Positions 28,501 to 38,152 are shown, numbered from the stretch's first letter. The stretch: 64,000 bases of DNA from Rhizobium laguerreae (GCF_002008165.1 NZ_MRDM01000030.1:1-64000); one strand, 5' to 3'. Program-made: numbers and translations. Notes: generated from the letters alone by a model not told the origin.

Positions 28501-28705
28501 CAGGCATTATCACCAGCTGAGATTACGCCAAAGTTGAGATAACAGTGCCCTCCCCAACAAGGCCCCACATCTCGCCCTCAACAATTACCGCAACAATCAA
28601 AAACCGGAATTCAACATCGTGTAGTGGCGTTCGCTGGCGAGCGCAGTTCCCAGCAATCACCAGGTGTCACCTAACTGCTCAGCAATCGCGAAATTTCTAA
28701 GTGCA
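28501..28705. other. Region without a gene, upstream of a promoter-like site
   Basis: No coding pattern seen. It separates the IS6 remnant from the site at 28706. Confidence 0.4.
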
Positions 28706-28731
28706 TGTAACAAAACCCGTGTTCCTGCGAA
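28706..28731 (+). promoter_or_regulatory. Possible ECF-type promoter, 16-bp spacing
   Basis: TGTAAC (28706-28711), 16 bp, CGAA (28728-28731). The spacing is one short of the other copies, and the hydrolase start is about 190 bases away, so this is weaker than the rest. Confidence 0.4.
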
Positions 28732-28919
28732 ATTGACGTGAGCGAAGCAAAAGTTACTTCGGGAGTACGAGATCGTCATGGCAGACGACGCCGGCAGGTA
28801 CAAAACGCTATCGCAAGAGGAGTGAAGAATAACAGAAAGATGCAAACGGTGACAAACTCCATCTTCCAACAGGCAATCGTCGAAGTTGAGCCAGACGCGT
28901 TCACTCGCGGGGCACGCCA

Positions 28920-30014
28920 GTGACGGTTCTGCTTATCTTCCTTCTGCTCGCAGGATTAGTCCCGCTCCTGCGTCTGGCACTGCAGAGTCGCGTAGCTTGG
29001 AAACACCGCCTGCGAGGGCCGAGGTGCCTCAATGAGACCACGCTCTGGTCGATTGGTGGCATCACCCAAGCGGTTCAGCTACGCGGGTGGAATGAGGCAA
29101 ACCCGCTACTACTCTACGTTCATGGCGGCCCTGGAATGCCGGCGATGCCGTTCGGTCATGCCTTCCAATCCGAGTGGGAGAGACATTTCACCATAGTCCA
29201 TTGGGACCAGCGCCTTACGGGCAAAACCTTGTGCGCGAACGGTATCGAGACGGGACTGGTACTCAACGACTTCGCCGAAGACGGGGTAGATCTGGTCCGC
29301 CAGCTGCAGCAACGCTTCCCAGGTCGACCAATCGGTCTAGTCGGTCATAGCTGGGGAACCGCGGTCGCAATTCGGATGCTCCAGGCTGCGCCGGAGCTGT
29401 TCGCCGGCTACCTTGCCATCGGGCAGGTGTCGGACTTTCTCGCCGCCGAGCGCTATGGGTACGAGACTGTTCTGGCAGAAGCACGACGTCGCGGTGCCGC
29501 CGCGCTTATCACCTCGTTGAACCGCTTTCCCAATTACCCGGCGGGTAACTCGCTGAGCCACGCCTCGCTCAGCGCGGTCAGGGCGGCGGAAGTGAAGCTT
29601 GGCTTCGGGCACTATCGCAAACAAAGTGTGATGCTCAAACTGCTCTGGTTGGCTTTCGTCTCGCCCGATTGTCGTTGGCGCGACCTTCTGACACTAGCGA
29701 ACAGCAAGGCGCAATCCGCATGCCTTGACATCGCACTTGCGGAGCTGCCGCAGTTCGTCGTCCGCGCCGCTGGCGTGGCCATACAGTGCCCGGTGTTAAT
29801 GGTCGGTGGTGCCTTTGACCTGTTTACGCCGACCCCCGCCGCTCGAGAATTTTTCGAAACCATCCATGCTCCGCAAAAGAAGCTTTTGGAAGTGGTGGAA
29901 CTCGCGCATTTCGGCCCGTTGGAAGACGCCCCACTATTCAATCGTATCATTATCGGCGAGTTTCTGCCGATGATCGTCAACCATGCTGCGTCGCACGATC
30001 GATCCAAAGTATGA
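28920..30014 (+). CDS. Membrane-anchored alpha/beta hydrolase
   Basis: Protein of 364 residues starting at a GTG. A hydrophobic N-terminal anchor (LLIFLLLAGLVPLLRLAL) is followed by an alpha/beta hydrolase fold: YVHGGPGMPAM oxyanion motif typical of proline-iminopeptidase relatives, nucleophile in GHSWGTA, and acid and His near FDLFTP and ELAHFGPLED. A possible ECF-type site lies 190 bases upstream. Substrate unknown. Confidence 0.8.
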   Translation: MTVLLIFLLLAGLVPLLRLALQSRVAWKHRLRGPRCLNETTLWSIGGITQAVQLRGWNEANPLLLYVHGGPGMPAMPFGHAFQSEWERHFTIVHWDQRLTGKTLCANGIETGLVLNDFAEDGVDLVRQLQQRFPGRPIGLVGHSWGTAVAIRMLQAAPELFAGYLAIGQVSDFLAAERYGYETVLAEARRRGAAALITSLNRFPNYPAGNSLSHASLSAVRAAEVKLGFGHYRKQSVMLKLLWLAFVSPDCRWRDLLTLANSKAQSACLDIALAELPQFVVRAAGVAIQCPVLMVGGAFDLFTPTPAAREFFETIHAPQKKLLEVVELAHFGPLEDAPLFNRIIIGEFLPMIVNHAASHDRSKV

Positions 30015-30059
30015 CTACGGAAAAACTGTCAAGCGACGCCTCTGGTCTCCGGATGATCC

Positions 30060-30175
30060 GAACTCGCCGAAGCTCTCCGCTACCTGAGCGCCACGCTCAC
30101 CTCCATCGTCAATGGCCACAAGCAGAGCCGGGTCCACGAGCTAATGCCGTGGAGTTACTCGGATACAACACACCG
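30060..30175 (+). mobile_element. IS66 tnpC 3' remnant
   Basis: The forward strand encodes RYLSATLTSIVNGHKQSRVH and ELMPW, close to the C-terminus of the transposase at 57693 (VVNGHKQSRVEELLPW). It is about 115 bases long, with no other part of the element nearby. Confidence 0.75.
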
Positions 30176-30249
30176 AAGTCACCTTTGGGCGGAAGCGGCC
30201 GTTCGGAGAGATTGTAGCGCCGCCGCCGGCGACGCTGGTGGCCAGGCGT

Positions 30250-30745
30250 CTATAGGGAGGCGAGTGGCGCGAGTGCTTTCATCTCCTGCGCGGTAAGTAT
30301 CATGGACTCCGCCGCGACGTGTTCCAAGAGACCGCTGCACTTCCGCCTTCCCGGAATCGGCACCGTTTTCACCTTAAGCTTGCAACTTTGAACATAATGC
30401 CAGGCAAGCGCAATTTGCGCAGCCGAAACGCCCCGTGCGAACGCGATGTTGATCTTTGCGACGAGCAGCATGTTTGCCGCAAGGTACTCGGCTGTGAACC
30501 TTGGGAAATGCTGGCGCGCATCGGTGTCGGTCAGAGATGTTGCGAAAGCCAGGCCGGTCAGCATGCCGCGCCCAAGCGGGGAGTATGGCACCACCGTCAC
30601 CCTCAGTTCGGCCGCGGGCGGGAGCACGTCTTGTTCGATATCGCGCGTGAAGATCGAACGCCGTTGAATGCCAAGTTAAGGTTCCAGTGCCACGGCCCGC
30701 TGCATGTGCTGGTCGGCAACGCGGGGTTAAAAGTCTACGGCTCCG
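30250..30745 (-). pseudogene. Aldo/keto reductase C-terminal fragment
   Basis: The reverse frame from about 30690 reads SIFTRDIEQDVLPP and continues LRVTVVPYSPLGRGMLTGLA, HFPRFTAEYLAANM, and AQIALAWHYVQSCKLKVKTV with VPIPG. This is the second half of an AKR barrel with the NADPH-binding end. The upstream part is in other frames or missing, so the Asp-Tyr-Lys-His catalytic set is lost. Confidence 0.75.
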
Positions 30746-31088
30746 GGTAGTGGCTTGAGGAGAAACATGGCGTCGCCAGATCACGCCGCGACCGGCGCAA
30801 GCTGCATCTGGCGGTGGGACCGCGAAACCTTCCGCAGTTCGCAAGGCGGATCTGGAAGTCAGTCCAAGGCTTGGAAGAGATGCCCTTCGCCTTATGCATC
30901 TCGGCAGCGTCAATGTGGAAATAGTCAAAGGTTAACTCTTGAAATTCTTATCCGGCTCCCTGTTGCCTCCGACATCCGGCACCTTGGAAATATGACGGTG
31001 CTAAGCGCGTATCTCACGCCGATGCCGGCCAGCGGGGTATTCACGCCACCAGTTCAATTCGAACTTTGCTATCCCGAAAAGCCGTTTC
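30746..31088. other. Region without a recognisable gene
   Basis: A forward open frame ends at 31093 (MTVLSAYLTPMPASGVFTPP), which I cannot assign. It runs into the promoter-like site, so it is unlikely to be part of the next gene. Confidence 0.35.
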
Positions 31089-31115
31089 TGTAACGCTTGC
31101 AGCGGCCGGAACGTA
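31089..31115 (+). promoter_or_regulatory. ECF-type promoter upstream of dapD-like gene
   Basis: TGTAAC (31089-31094), 17 bp, CGTA (31112-31115). Transcription would begin near 31122, after the GTG at 31119, which supports the ATG at 31158 as the real start. Confidence 0.75.
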
Positions 31116-31157
31116 GACGTGGATGTTCTGACGTTTCCCTTTCCAAGGACCTTACTG

Positions 31158-32141
31158 ATGTTACATCAAGACCACAACAAAAACGCCCTTAGAGGGGTGA
31201 CCGCGATGGGCTTGGCAACGGTGGATGCCAACGGCCGGTTCATAGAGGCTCGATACTTAAAAATAGGGCTTGACGACGTCGATCAGACTTTGACTGAGCG
31301 CGTTGACGAAAATGACCTTTCGCAATTCCTTGGTCGATCCGTTTTCGGCATTACCCGATATGACGACAGACGCGATGTTCATATCATCCCGATACAAACC
31401 ACCATACGCGACCTTCAAGAGCAATCGGTAAGTCTCTGCGACGTGTATCTTCGCCTTCACCTTCTGAGTTCTCGTGTCGCAACACCTGGTCAAGTGAATC
31501 TCGCAGGCGTGCTCGACTTTTTCGTCAACGTGGCTTGGACCTCGTTGGGGCCTTGCTTGCCGGAACGCGTAGAGGGACTGAGACATAATGCATGGTTAGA
31601 TGGGAGGGAGGTCACGATAGGAGGTGTGTGGCCGTTTCCACGTATGACAGATTATGTGGTGCCTTGTGGGGTCAAAATCATGAACAGTGAGAACGTCCGC
31701 TTAGGTGCTTATTTGGCGAATGGGACGAATGTCCTAGGTGGCGGCTTTTGCAATACGGGATCTTCGACACTTGGAGCGACAGCGGTTGAAGGTCGGCTTA
31801 GCCTGGGTGTCACCGTAGGGGAGGGATCGCATATCGGTGGCGGGGCATCGCTCATGGGAACGACGTCTGGTGGCGGCAAGCAGATCGTAAATATCGGTCG
31901 GAACTGTTTAGTAGGTGCCAACGCTGGTGTCGGCATTTCGTTAGGAGACAATTGCATTGTTGAAGCGGGATGCTACGTGACGGCCGGTCTACCTGTGCAC
32001 CTCGCTGATGGGCGAATTGTTAAGGCATCCGATTTGGCTGGTAAATCGGACTTGCTCTTTCGCCGCGACGCGTTTCGCGGAATCGTAGAAGCTGTGCCAT
32101 CGCCAGGCTGGTCGGGGCTGAATATGAAGCTCCACCAATAA
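31158..32141 (+). CDS. Tetrahydrodipicolinate N-succinyltransferase-like protein (DapD family)
   Basis: Acyltransferase of 327 residues with an N-terminal alpha/beta domain and a C-terminal left-handed beta helix of hexapeptide repeats (about 190-290: GVKIMNSENVRLGAYLANGT, VLGGGFCNTGSSTLGA, and GVTVGEGSHIGGGASLMGTT). The family succinylates tetrahydrodipicolinate in lysine biosynthesis. The layout resembles the larger, actinobacterial-type DapD rather than the usual proteobacterial one. On accessory DNA, a housekeeping role is less likely than a dedicated pathway; dapD homologues occur in tabtoxin-type clusters. Placed behind an ECF-type promoter. Confidence 0.8.
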   Translation: MLHQDHNKNALRGVTAMGLATVDANGRFIEARYLKIGLDDVDQTLTERVDENDLSQFLGRSVFGITRYDDRRDVHIIPIQTTIRDLQEQSVSLCDVYLRLHLLSSRVATPGQVNLAGVLDFFVNVAWTSLGPCLPERVEGLRHNAWLDGREVTIGGVWPFPRMTDYVVPCGVKIMNSENVRLGAYLANGTNVLGGGFCNTGSSTLGATAVEGRLSLGVTVGEGSHIGGGASLMGTTSGGGKQIVNIGRNCLVGANAGVGISLGDNCIVEAGCYVTAGLPVHLADGRIVKASDLAGKSDLLFRRDAFRGIVEAVPSPGWSGLNMKLHQ

Positions 32142-32405
32142 CGGCTAGCTCCCGATTTCAAAGGATGGCCGCAACCCTAACCTACTTTTGGCTAGGAGTA
32201 GCGAGCTCACCTATAGCCGACCTTCGCCGAGACGTCGTCCACTATCAGCAGCTATTGCGCAGCGCGTCTCGCGGGCACCGCCGTTACGCGCCGAATACCG
32301 TCGTTTCTACTACCCCTCACGCCCACTCTATTTTTATCGCACTAAGGATTTGATTTTCCGACAGAACATTTTTCTTTTTGGTTCCCAGCGCCGTGGCTTG
32401 GGCCG
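32142..32405. other. Spacer with no gene
   Basis: Between the dapD-like gene and the alcohol dehydrogenase remnant. No coding pattern or hairpin noted. Confidence 0.4.
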
Positions 32406-32419
32406 TCAAAAACTTAGCC

Positions 32420-32690
32420 TATTGATATTGCGGCGGAAGCTCCGGACCGCGTTGCCCACATCTTCAACGACACCGACGCCTTCGTGGCCAAGTGTGCGCC
32501 CTTCGGTGACACTTGGCACATCACCTTTGAAAATATGCAGGTCGCTGCCGCAGATGGTCGTCTTCGTGATTTTTACGATGCGTCGCCTCCTGAACGACCG
32601 GCTTCGGCTTTTCGACCCAGTCCTTCTTGCTGCTGGTTGTAACAAATTCGCCGTCCTGCACGAATAGTCTCCCAGCTGTGTGAGACGTTC
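32420..32690 (-). pseudogene. Zinc-type alcohol dehydrogenase N-terminal remnant
   Basis: The reverse strand reads KKDWVEKPKPVVQEAT, then after a frameshift IVKITKTTICGSDLHIFKGD and RTLGHEGVGVVEDVGNAV. Cys and GHE zinc ligands of the catalytic site are visible. Only the first about 80 residues remain. The forward promoter at 32638 lies inside it. Confidence 0.75.
32638..32664 (+). promoter_or_regulatory. ECF-type promoter upstream of FAD/NAD(P) protein
   Basis: TGTAAC (32638-32643), 17 bp, CGAA (32661-32664). About 50 bases before the ATG at 32717. It uses CGAA, like the two sigma-gene promoters. Confidence 0.7.
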
Positions 32691-32716
32691 GACCGCACGC
32701 ACCAGAGGAGGAAACC

Positions 32717-34170
32717 ATGGACGCAGCGAAAAGGTCGCTCAGACACTCGATGACGACCGACTACCTCATTGTGGGTGCCGGTGCAGTCGGCCTTGCTTTT
32801 GCTGATACGCTACTTTCTGAAAAAAGTGACGTCGAGCTAACGATAACCGATCGCCGCGCTCAACCTGGAGGTCATTGGAACGATGCCTATTCATTTGTGG
32901 CGCTGCACCAGCCCTCAGCCTTCTACGGCGTGAACTCTCTCTCGCTCGGTTCGGGGCTGAGGGACACCCATGGCGCCAACAAAGGGTTATACGAACTCGC
33001 GTCGAGTTCAGTCATGCGGCGAAGACTGCTGCCGAGTGGCCGCGTTCGTTACTTGCCGATGACGGACCATCTTGGTGGCGGGCGCATCCGCTCGCTATTG
33101 ACGGGTGACGAAGCCCGTCGTCGCTCCGCGACGGAGAATCGTCGATACGACTTTCTACGGTACGTCTGTACCGTCGACCCATACTCCGAAGTTCTCCATC
33201 TCCGAAGGCGTCAATCTCATTGCGCCAAAATGCCCTCACGCACTTCGCACTCTTCGCCAATAACATGTTCGAGCGCTACACGATTGTCGGCGCGGGTAAG
33301 ACGGCGATGGACGTCGGCGTTTGGCTGCTCGGCGCCGAAGTGCTGCCGGGACGAATTGCCTGGATCATGCCCCGAGATTCCTGGCTTTGGAACCGCCGCG
33401 CCACGCAGCCCGACAGCGAATTTTTCGAAGACGTCGTTGGAAGCCAGGCTGCACAGATGGAGGCTTGCGCCACCGCGACATCTGCCGATGAGATCTTTGA
33501 ACGGCTCGAGGCTGCCGGCACGATGCTCCGGATCTTTCCAGAAGTCCGTCCGACGATGTTCCACTACGCGACGATCTCCATTGGGGAGGTCGAGGCGCTG
33601 CGAACAATAGATCACGTTGTACGGCTTGGACGTGTGAGGACGCTTGAACTCGATCGGGCGGTTCTCGATGCTGGCGAGATTGAGCTGCCCGAACGGACGC
33701 TGCACATCGACTGCACTGCTTCAGCAGTCGAGAAGCGGCAACCGGTTCCGATTTTCCAGGACGAACGTATCGTCTGCCAATTGGTGCGCGCTCCGCAACC
33801 GGCGTTCAGCGCCGCGTTGATCGCTTGGGTCGAGGCACACGGTGTTGACGACGAGGACCGTAATTATCTCTGCGGCACGGTGCCGTTTCCGGATCATCCG
33901 CATGATTATCCACGAACTGTGCTCGCTAACATGCGCAACGAGGCGGCATGGGCAAAGAAGCCGCACCTGCGGACTTGGATCAAGGCCAGCAGGCTCGATG
34001 GCTTCGGCAAGATCGTCGACGCTGTTCGGCATGATGACGCCGCAAAGATGGCGCTGCTCGCGCGGCTTCGTGCGGCGGCAGAGCCTGCAATCATTAATTT
34101 GCGGCGACTGGTGACGGAGAGCGATCGCATAGATTTCGGCGCTACGACGATGTCGCCCGAACGCTACTGA
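32717..34170 (+). pseudogene. FAD/NAD(P)-binding monooxygenase-like protein with two frameshifts
   Basis: The ATG at 32717 has GAGGAGG upstream. The first frame has DYLIVGAGAVGLAFADTLL (FAD GxGxxG) and SGRVRYLPMTDHLG up to about 33110. A second frame then reads RRRIVDTTFYGTSVPSTHTP and ISEGVNLIAP. Near 33225, at a run of A, a third frame starts with NALTHFALFANNMFERYTIV and GAGKTAMDVG (NAD(P) site) and runs to 34170. Joined, it is a complete flavoprotein of about 480 residues. Two single-base changes inactivate it, unless they are assembly errors. Confidence 0.78.
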
Positions 34171-34202
34171 AGTGAGGCTGCCGGCATGCCCGGCGTAACT
34201 TC

Positions 34203-34572
34203 ATGGTTCCGATCCCGCAGTGTCCGACATGGGATGCGTTCGACGCCTTTCTGGGAGAGCAATGCCACAAGCGCCAGCGTGACAAGCTGCGCGGCGAAAG
34301 CGAGATGATCGGAGAACGGCTACAGCGCGATCTTGCTGCCATGAGGTCCTTGCCGGCATCTTCGATTCCTGCGACCAGGCCAATGCCAAGGTGACGCCGC
34401 AATCTTTGGCCCGCTACAAGCCCAACGACTACTCCGTGCCAGTCGCCTATGGTCATCAGGACGTCTGGGTCAGAGGCTATGTCGATGAGTGATGATCGGC
34501 TACGGTAGCGAGATCATCGCTCGTCATCCTCGAAGCTGGGAGCGGGAGGACGTCGTCTTCGATTCCGCCCAC
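34203..34572 (+). mobile_element. IS21 istA 3' remnant
   Basis: The forward strand encodes CPTWDAFDAFLGEQCHKRQR, then in another frame QSLARYKPNDYSVPVAYGHQ and DVWVRGYVDE, followed by GSEIIARHPRSWEREDVVFD. This is the C-terminal third of IstA. It abuts and probably truncated the sigma gene at 34590. Confidence 0.8.
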
Positions 34573-34589
34573 GTTGCGGATCCGTGAGC

Positions 34590-34981
34590 GTGCCCAGAAT
34601 GCGGTCGATATCGATGGGATCGGAAACTGTGTTGCGGTCGTCTGTTTTGAGTGTGGCAATGACGTCCTCAAGTGACACGGCCTGCTTGCCACGGCGCCTT
34701 AGGCTATCGCTCACCTTGTTGCGAATGATCGTCGATAGCCATGGTCCTAATGGCCGCGACGGATCCCATGTCCCCCGCTTGAGATGGATTATAAGCAGTA
34801 CTTCCTGAACTACATCTTCGGCCTCAGTTGCCGGCGAACCGAACTGGGCACAATGCCTCCGCGCCATCACCCGTAAATGTGGTGTGAGGGCCGTCAGGAA
34901 TTTGTGATAGGCATGGCTGTCGCCCGCAATCGCGGAACGCAGCCAGGACGCCCATTCCTTTTCACGCGCCAGATTTGTCAT
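34590..34981 (-). pseudogene. ECF sigma factor lacking region 4
   Basis: It starts MTNLAREKEWASWLRSAIAG and keeps region 2 intact (EAEDVVQEVLLIIHLKRGTW, RPLGPWLSTIIRNKVSDSLR) up to ILGTLTDPQR, then changes to IS21-derived sequence. The open frame runs on to 34514 with unrelated residues. Without region 4 it cannot bind the -35 element. No NrsF gene follows and no TGTAAC-type promoter precedes it. Confidence 0.85.
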
Positions 34982-35502
34982 TCGACATATCCTTGGCGGC
35001 AGTTGTCGGGCACCGCGTCAGGTCTGCTCAGAATGACCAGGTTCTGCACACTATAATCCTTCACGTGGGCTCCGGTTCTCACCTGCATTCTGAACGCGGA
35101 GACGTTGCCCTCCCCCGTCGCAATAGCAGCACTATCAACGTCGATCAGCGCTTTATCTGGTTCGCGCAACCCAAGCGATGAAGCTGGCAATAGCGGCCTC
35201 CAGTTAGTCGCATAGCGAGCGTTTGTGACTAAGGCCCGTCACCGAGGTCCGATAAATCAGTAATAGATTCAATGCGAAACCCTGGGTTTCGAACCCCCGC
35301 AGACTCCGGTTGCATTTCGCAAAGGCATCGGTGGTTCATCGGTCGGACAGGCTCGAAACGGACGGACTGTTCATTCTGGTAGGCACCGTGATCTCCGCAG
35401 CCCTCGGGTAGGTCGACGGTGCCCGTTTTCATGCCCAGCGGACGATGTGCGGATCGCTGCATGCGCCGTGCTTGCGGCCGAGGACATGCTGCTGAAGAAA
35501 AA
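34982..35502. other. Region without a recognisable gene
   Basis: Open stretches on both strands show no family features. No repeated promoter motif found in the sigma gene upstream region. Confidence 0.45.
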
Positions 35503-35934
35503 TCAGGGCTCCCAGCCGGGTTCAGCCAATTCGAACTGGGCGAAGTTGAAGCCCGGAGCGACAGTGCAGCCGAGCAGTGTCCAGTCACCCAGACTTTTCG
35601 CCATTTGCCAATGTCCGGCAGGTACGACTGCCTGCGGCCGCTGACCATTGGCGATATCCATACCAAGCGTTTGCGTCGTCGCGGGTTCTTTGCCCGAGGC
35701 GATCGATAGCTCCAATGGCGCACCGCCATAATAGTGCCAGACCTCGGATGCGTCCTTGACGCGGTGCCAAGCGGATACTTCACCCTTTTCAAGCAGGAAG
35801 TATATTGCAGTGGAGTGGCGTTTGAAGACTTGCGGCTCAGCCTTGTTGTCGCGGAATGTCTCGATATAGGCGCCACCTTCCGGATAAGGTTCAAGCCCAA
35901 GAATTTCTTTGATCTGTTGTACGGTAACATCCAT
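35503..35934 (-). CDS. Cupin superfamily (DUF985) protein
   Basis: Protein of 143 residues in the cupin_5 family: EPYPEGGAYIETFRD, TAIYFLLEKGEVSAWHRVKD, WHYYGGAPLELSI, and GCTVAPGFNFAQFELAEPG. The family has a putative metal-dependent sugar-epimerase-like fold, and no assigned role. It overlaps the stop of the hydrolase at 35934 in an ATGA-type junction and is coupled to it. Confidence 0.85.
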   Translation of the reverse strand: MDVTVQQIKEILGLEPYPEGGAYIETFRDNKAEPQVFKRHSTAIYFLLEKGEVSAWHRVKDASEVWHYYGGAPLELSIASGKEPATTQTLGMDIANGQRPQAVVPAGHWQMAKSLGDWTLLGCTVAPGFNFAQFELAEPGWEP

Positions 35935-36866
35935 CAGAAATGATCCTTCCGTTTGCCTATTTCGGTAAAGACAACCTCCTTGTTGGCGTTTTCCATTTTA
36001 AGGTTCGTGCCAAGATGTGCTTCAAGAAAGCCTCGCACAATCTGTGCAATCTCTGAGGCGTGGGTTTCCAGCGCGAAGTGGCCAGCATCGAGGAGGTGCA
36101 CATGCGCCTCGGGAAGATCCCGCTTGTAGGCTTCTGCCCCTGCTGGGATAAAAGCTGGATCATGACGACCCCAGACTGCCAGGAGGGGAGGCCGATGCGT
36201 ACGGAAGTAGTTCTGGAAATCCGGATAGCGCTCCAGGTTCGCTCGATAATCCAGAATTAGATCGAGCTGGATCTCCTCCGCGTCCGGGCGACGCATCAAG
36301 GCTATATCGAGCATGTAGCCGTCGGGTCCCAGACGTTTGGGATCGGCGCCTGTCCGATATTGCCAGTTCTCGATCACCTCGGGTGAGAGCGAAGCCCGGC
36401 AGGCCTCTCGAGTCACGGGATTGGGATTGCGCCAATAGGCTTCCCACGGACCCCACTGGTCGCTGAAGCCGTCGAGATACGCATTACCATTTTGGCTAAT
36501 GATTGCTGTGACGCGTTCTGGATGCGCGAGGGCGAGACGAAAGCCGGTCGGAGCGCCGTAGTCGAAGACATAGAGGGCATAGCGCTCCAGACTCAGCGCT
36601 TCGGTAAAGCCTTCCATCACCTGCGCAAGATTGTCGAACGTATAGTCGAAGCTGCCGCGCTCAGGCGCCTTGGTGTATCCGAACCCGGGAAGGTCCGGTG
36701 CAATCAGGCGGTACCGGTCGGAAAGGAGCGGGATAAGCTCACGGAACATGTGGCTGGATGAAGGAAAGCCGTGCAGAAGCAGGAGGACAGGAGCAGTCCG
36801 TGCCCCGGCCTCGCGATAGAAGACCTCCACATCACCAACCTGCTGGCGCTTGTAGCTGACAGTCAT
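35934..36866 (-). CDS. Alpha/beta hydrolase, haloalkane dehalogenase/epoxide hydrolase-like
   Basis: Cytosolic hydrolase of 310 residues. HGFPSSSHMFREL is the oxyanion motif, the nucleophile elbow reads FDYGAPTG with Asp (as in dehalogenases and epoxide hydrolases), and DAGHFALETHASEIA carries the catalytic His. Related proteins are annotated as haloalkane dehalogenases, but substrate is not determined. Divergent from the TetR gene at 36996, which probably represses it. Confidence 0.87.
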   Translation of the reverse strand: MTVSYKRQQVGDVEVFYREAGARTAPVLLLLHGFPSSSHMFRELIPLLSDRYRLIAPDLPGFGYTKAPERGSFDYTFDNLAQVMEGFTEALSLERYALYVFDYGAPTGFRLALAHPERVTAIISQNGNAYLDGFSDQWGPWEAYWRNPNPVTREACRASLSPEVIENWQYRTGADPKRLGPDGYMLDIALMRRPDAEEIQLDLILDYRANLERYPDFQNYFRTHRPPLLAVWGRHDPAFIPAGAEAYKRDLPEAHVHLLDAGHFALETHASEIAQIVRGFLEAHLGTNLKMENANKEVVFTEIGKRKDHF

Positions 36867-36926
36867 TTGGAACTCCTTCTTTCGTCAGTGCTACGGAAGT
36901 CACTCCGCAACCGACTTCAAAATACT

Positions 36927-36936
36927 ACCGATCGGT
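36927..36936. promoter_or_regulatory. Candidate TetR operator
   Basis: A perfect palindrome ACCGATCGGT sits midway in the 129-bp divergent region between the hydrolase and the TetR gene, with partly matching flanks. Position and symmetry suggest the repressor binding site. Confidence 0.5.
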
Positions 36937-36995
36937 CGTTTGTAAAGAAGCCAAGGATGGATTATCTTGAGAGCACGGATTGAAAGGCTGAAAGC

Positions 36996-37556
36996 ATGAA
37001 GGTCACGAGAGGTGAGATAGTTGCGGCAGCGCGCGAGCAGTTCCGCGAAAAAGGATACGCCGGTGCTTCGATGCAGGACCTCGCCGACCGGATAGGACTG
37101 AAGAAGGCATCGCTTTACATGCGGTTTTCGAACAAGGAAGCCCTGGTCCCCGAGGTACTTGAGGTTCTCCTGCAGGAAACACTTAGCCAAGCGGAAGCCG
37201 GCACCAGTGGCGCGCCCTGGCAGATAACATATGAGAAGGCCCTGAGGGCTATCGCGGGAAATCTGGCGGAGCGAAAGCGCTGCGTTGGGCTTCATCTTGC
37301 CTATGGCGTCAGCGATGAAACCCCGGCTGCGAAGGAAGCCGTGCGAAACTTCTTTCAGACACTCCGTGAGCACCTAATTGCTCTTTTATCACCCGTCATG
37401 TCATCAGATAGGGCCGCTCTGGTGGCCAGCGACGCGCTTGCTCGGATTGAAGGTGCGACCCTTCTTGTTGCCGTCTTTGACGACAAAGCGGCGATGGAGC
37501 GGGCGGTGCAGGCTAGTCGCCGAGATGCGGATGCTGCGGTACAAAAAGCCAGATAG
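36996..37556 (+). CDS. TetR/AcrR-family repressor
   Basis: Regulator of 186 residues. The helix-turn-helix lies at about 8-55: IVAAAREQFREKGYAGASMQ and LADRIGLKKASLYMRFSNKE. The C-terminal half is helical and variable, as usual for the ligand domain; GLHLAYGVSDETPAAKEAVR is typical of the TetR_C_33-like group. It probably regulates the divergent hydrolase-cupin operon. Confidence 0.88.
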   Translation: MKVTRGEIVAAAREQFREKGYAGASMQDLADRIGLKKASLYMRFSNKEALVPEVLEVLLQETLSQAEAGTSGAPWQITYEKALRAIAGNLAERKRCVGLHLAYGVSDETPAAKEAVRNFFQTLREHLIALLSPVMSSDRAALVASDALARIEGATLLVAVFDDKAAMERAVQASRRDADAAVQKAR

Positions 37557-38137
37557 CGCTCTCATCGCTGCCGAGACACTAGCGCCAGATGCCTCCAACC
37601 AACATTGCCGGCCGGAAGCCAAGCCAGGAGCATTGCCCCAATGCTTATATTACGCTCTCGGCGCCGTCTCGAATTAAGAAAAGAGCTCGTCGGTGTTGGC
37701 GGCATTTTCCGTGCGCCGCGGCAATTTGAGAGAACGTGGCGCAGCCATGCCAAGGGCGCGACGCCACAAGCTCGATAGGTCCGCGTCGGGCTATGGATGA
37801 CCGTCCTAGCGTCAGTTCCGTCAGCGGTGTCGCTTGGCAGCCACGATTTACTTGCGGTGGCAAAAACTCTGATGTCCCGTTACAGAGTGTTTTTGTCGAT
37901 CGGCATCCTGCCGTCGTTGGTGTAGTGCGTCAGGCAATCGCATTGTTTCTGAGTGCCGGACACCACGCCGAGCTTGGTGTCCGGCACGACTTTCGGCGCG
38001 ATCGCGCCATGGGCTTGGCGCGTTCAGGACAGACAAGCTGTCCTGTTGGCGAAAGCGGCGAATTCAGTCGGCCTGCGTTTCAGCAGCGTCGGGCTTTTCA
38101 TCTCGCGCCTTCCTTTCGAATCCGGCAGAGATGTTCA
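37557..38137. other. Region without a recognisable gene
   Basis: A reverse stretch near 37880-38030 (CLTHYTNDGRMPIDKNTL) reads like protein with no family that I recognise. The right boundary is the outer end of the IS66 element starting near 38138. Confidence 0.4.
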
Positions 38138-38152
38138 GTAACCGTCCGATTG

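Noticed and set aside
28738..28923. GTG-started 61-codon frame overlapping the hydrolase start
   Set aside because: Arg-rich composition with no family resemblance, and no convincing ribosome site; it overlaps the next start by chance-compatible geometry only.
31119..31157. GTG at 31119 as the start of the dapD-like gene
   Set aside because: It lies 4 bases after the predicted -10 element, before any plausible transcription start, and lacks a ribosome site; ATG at 31158 is better.
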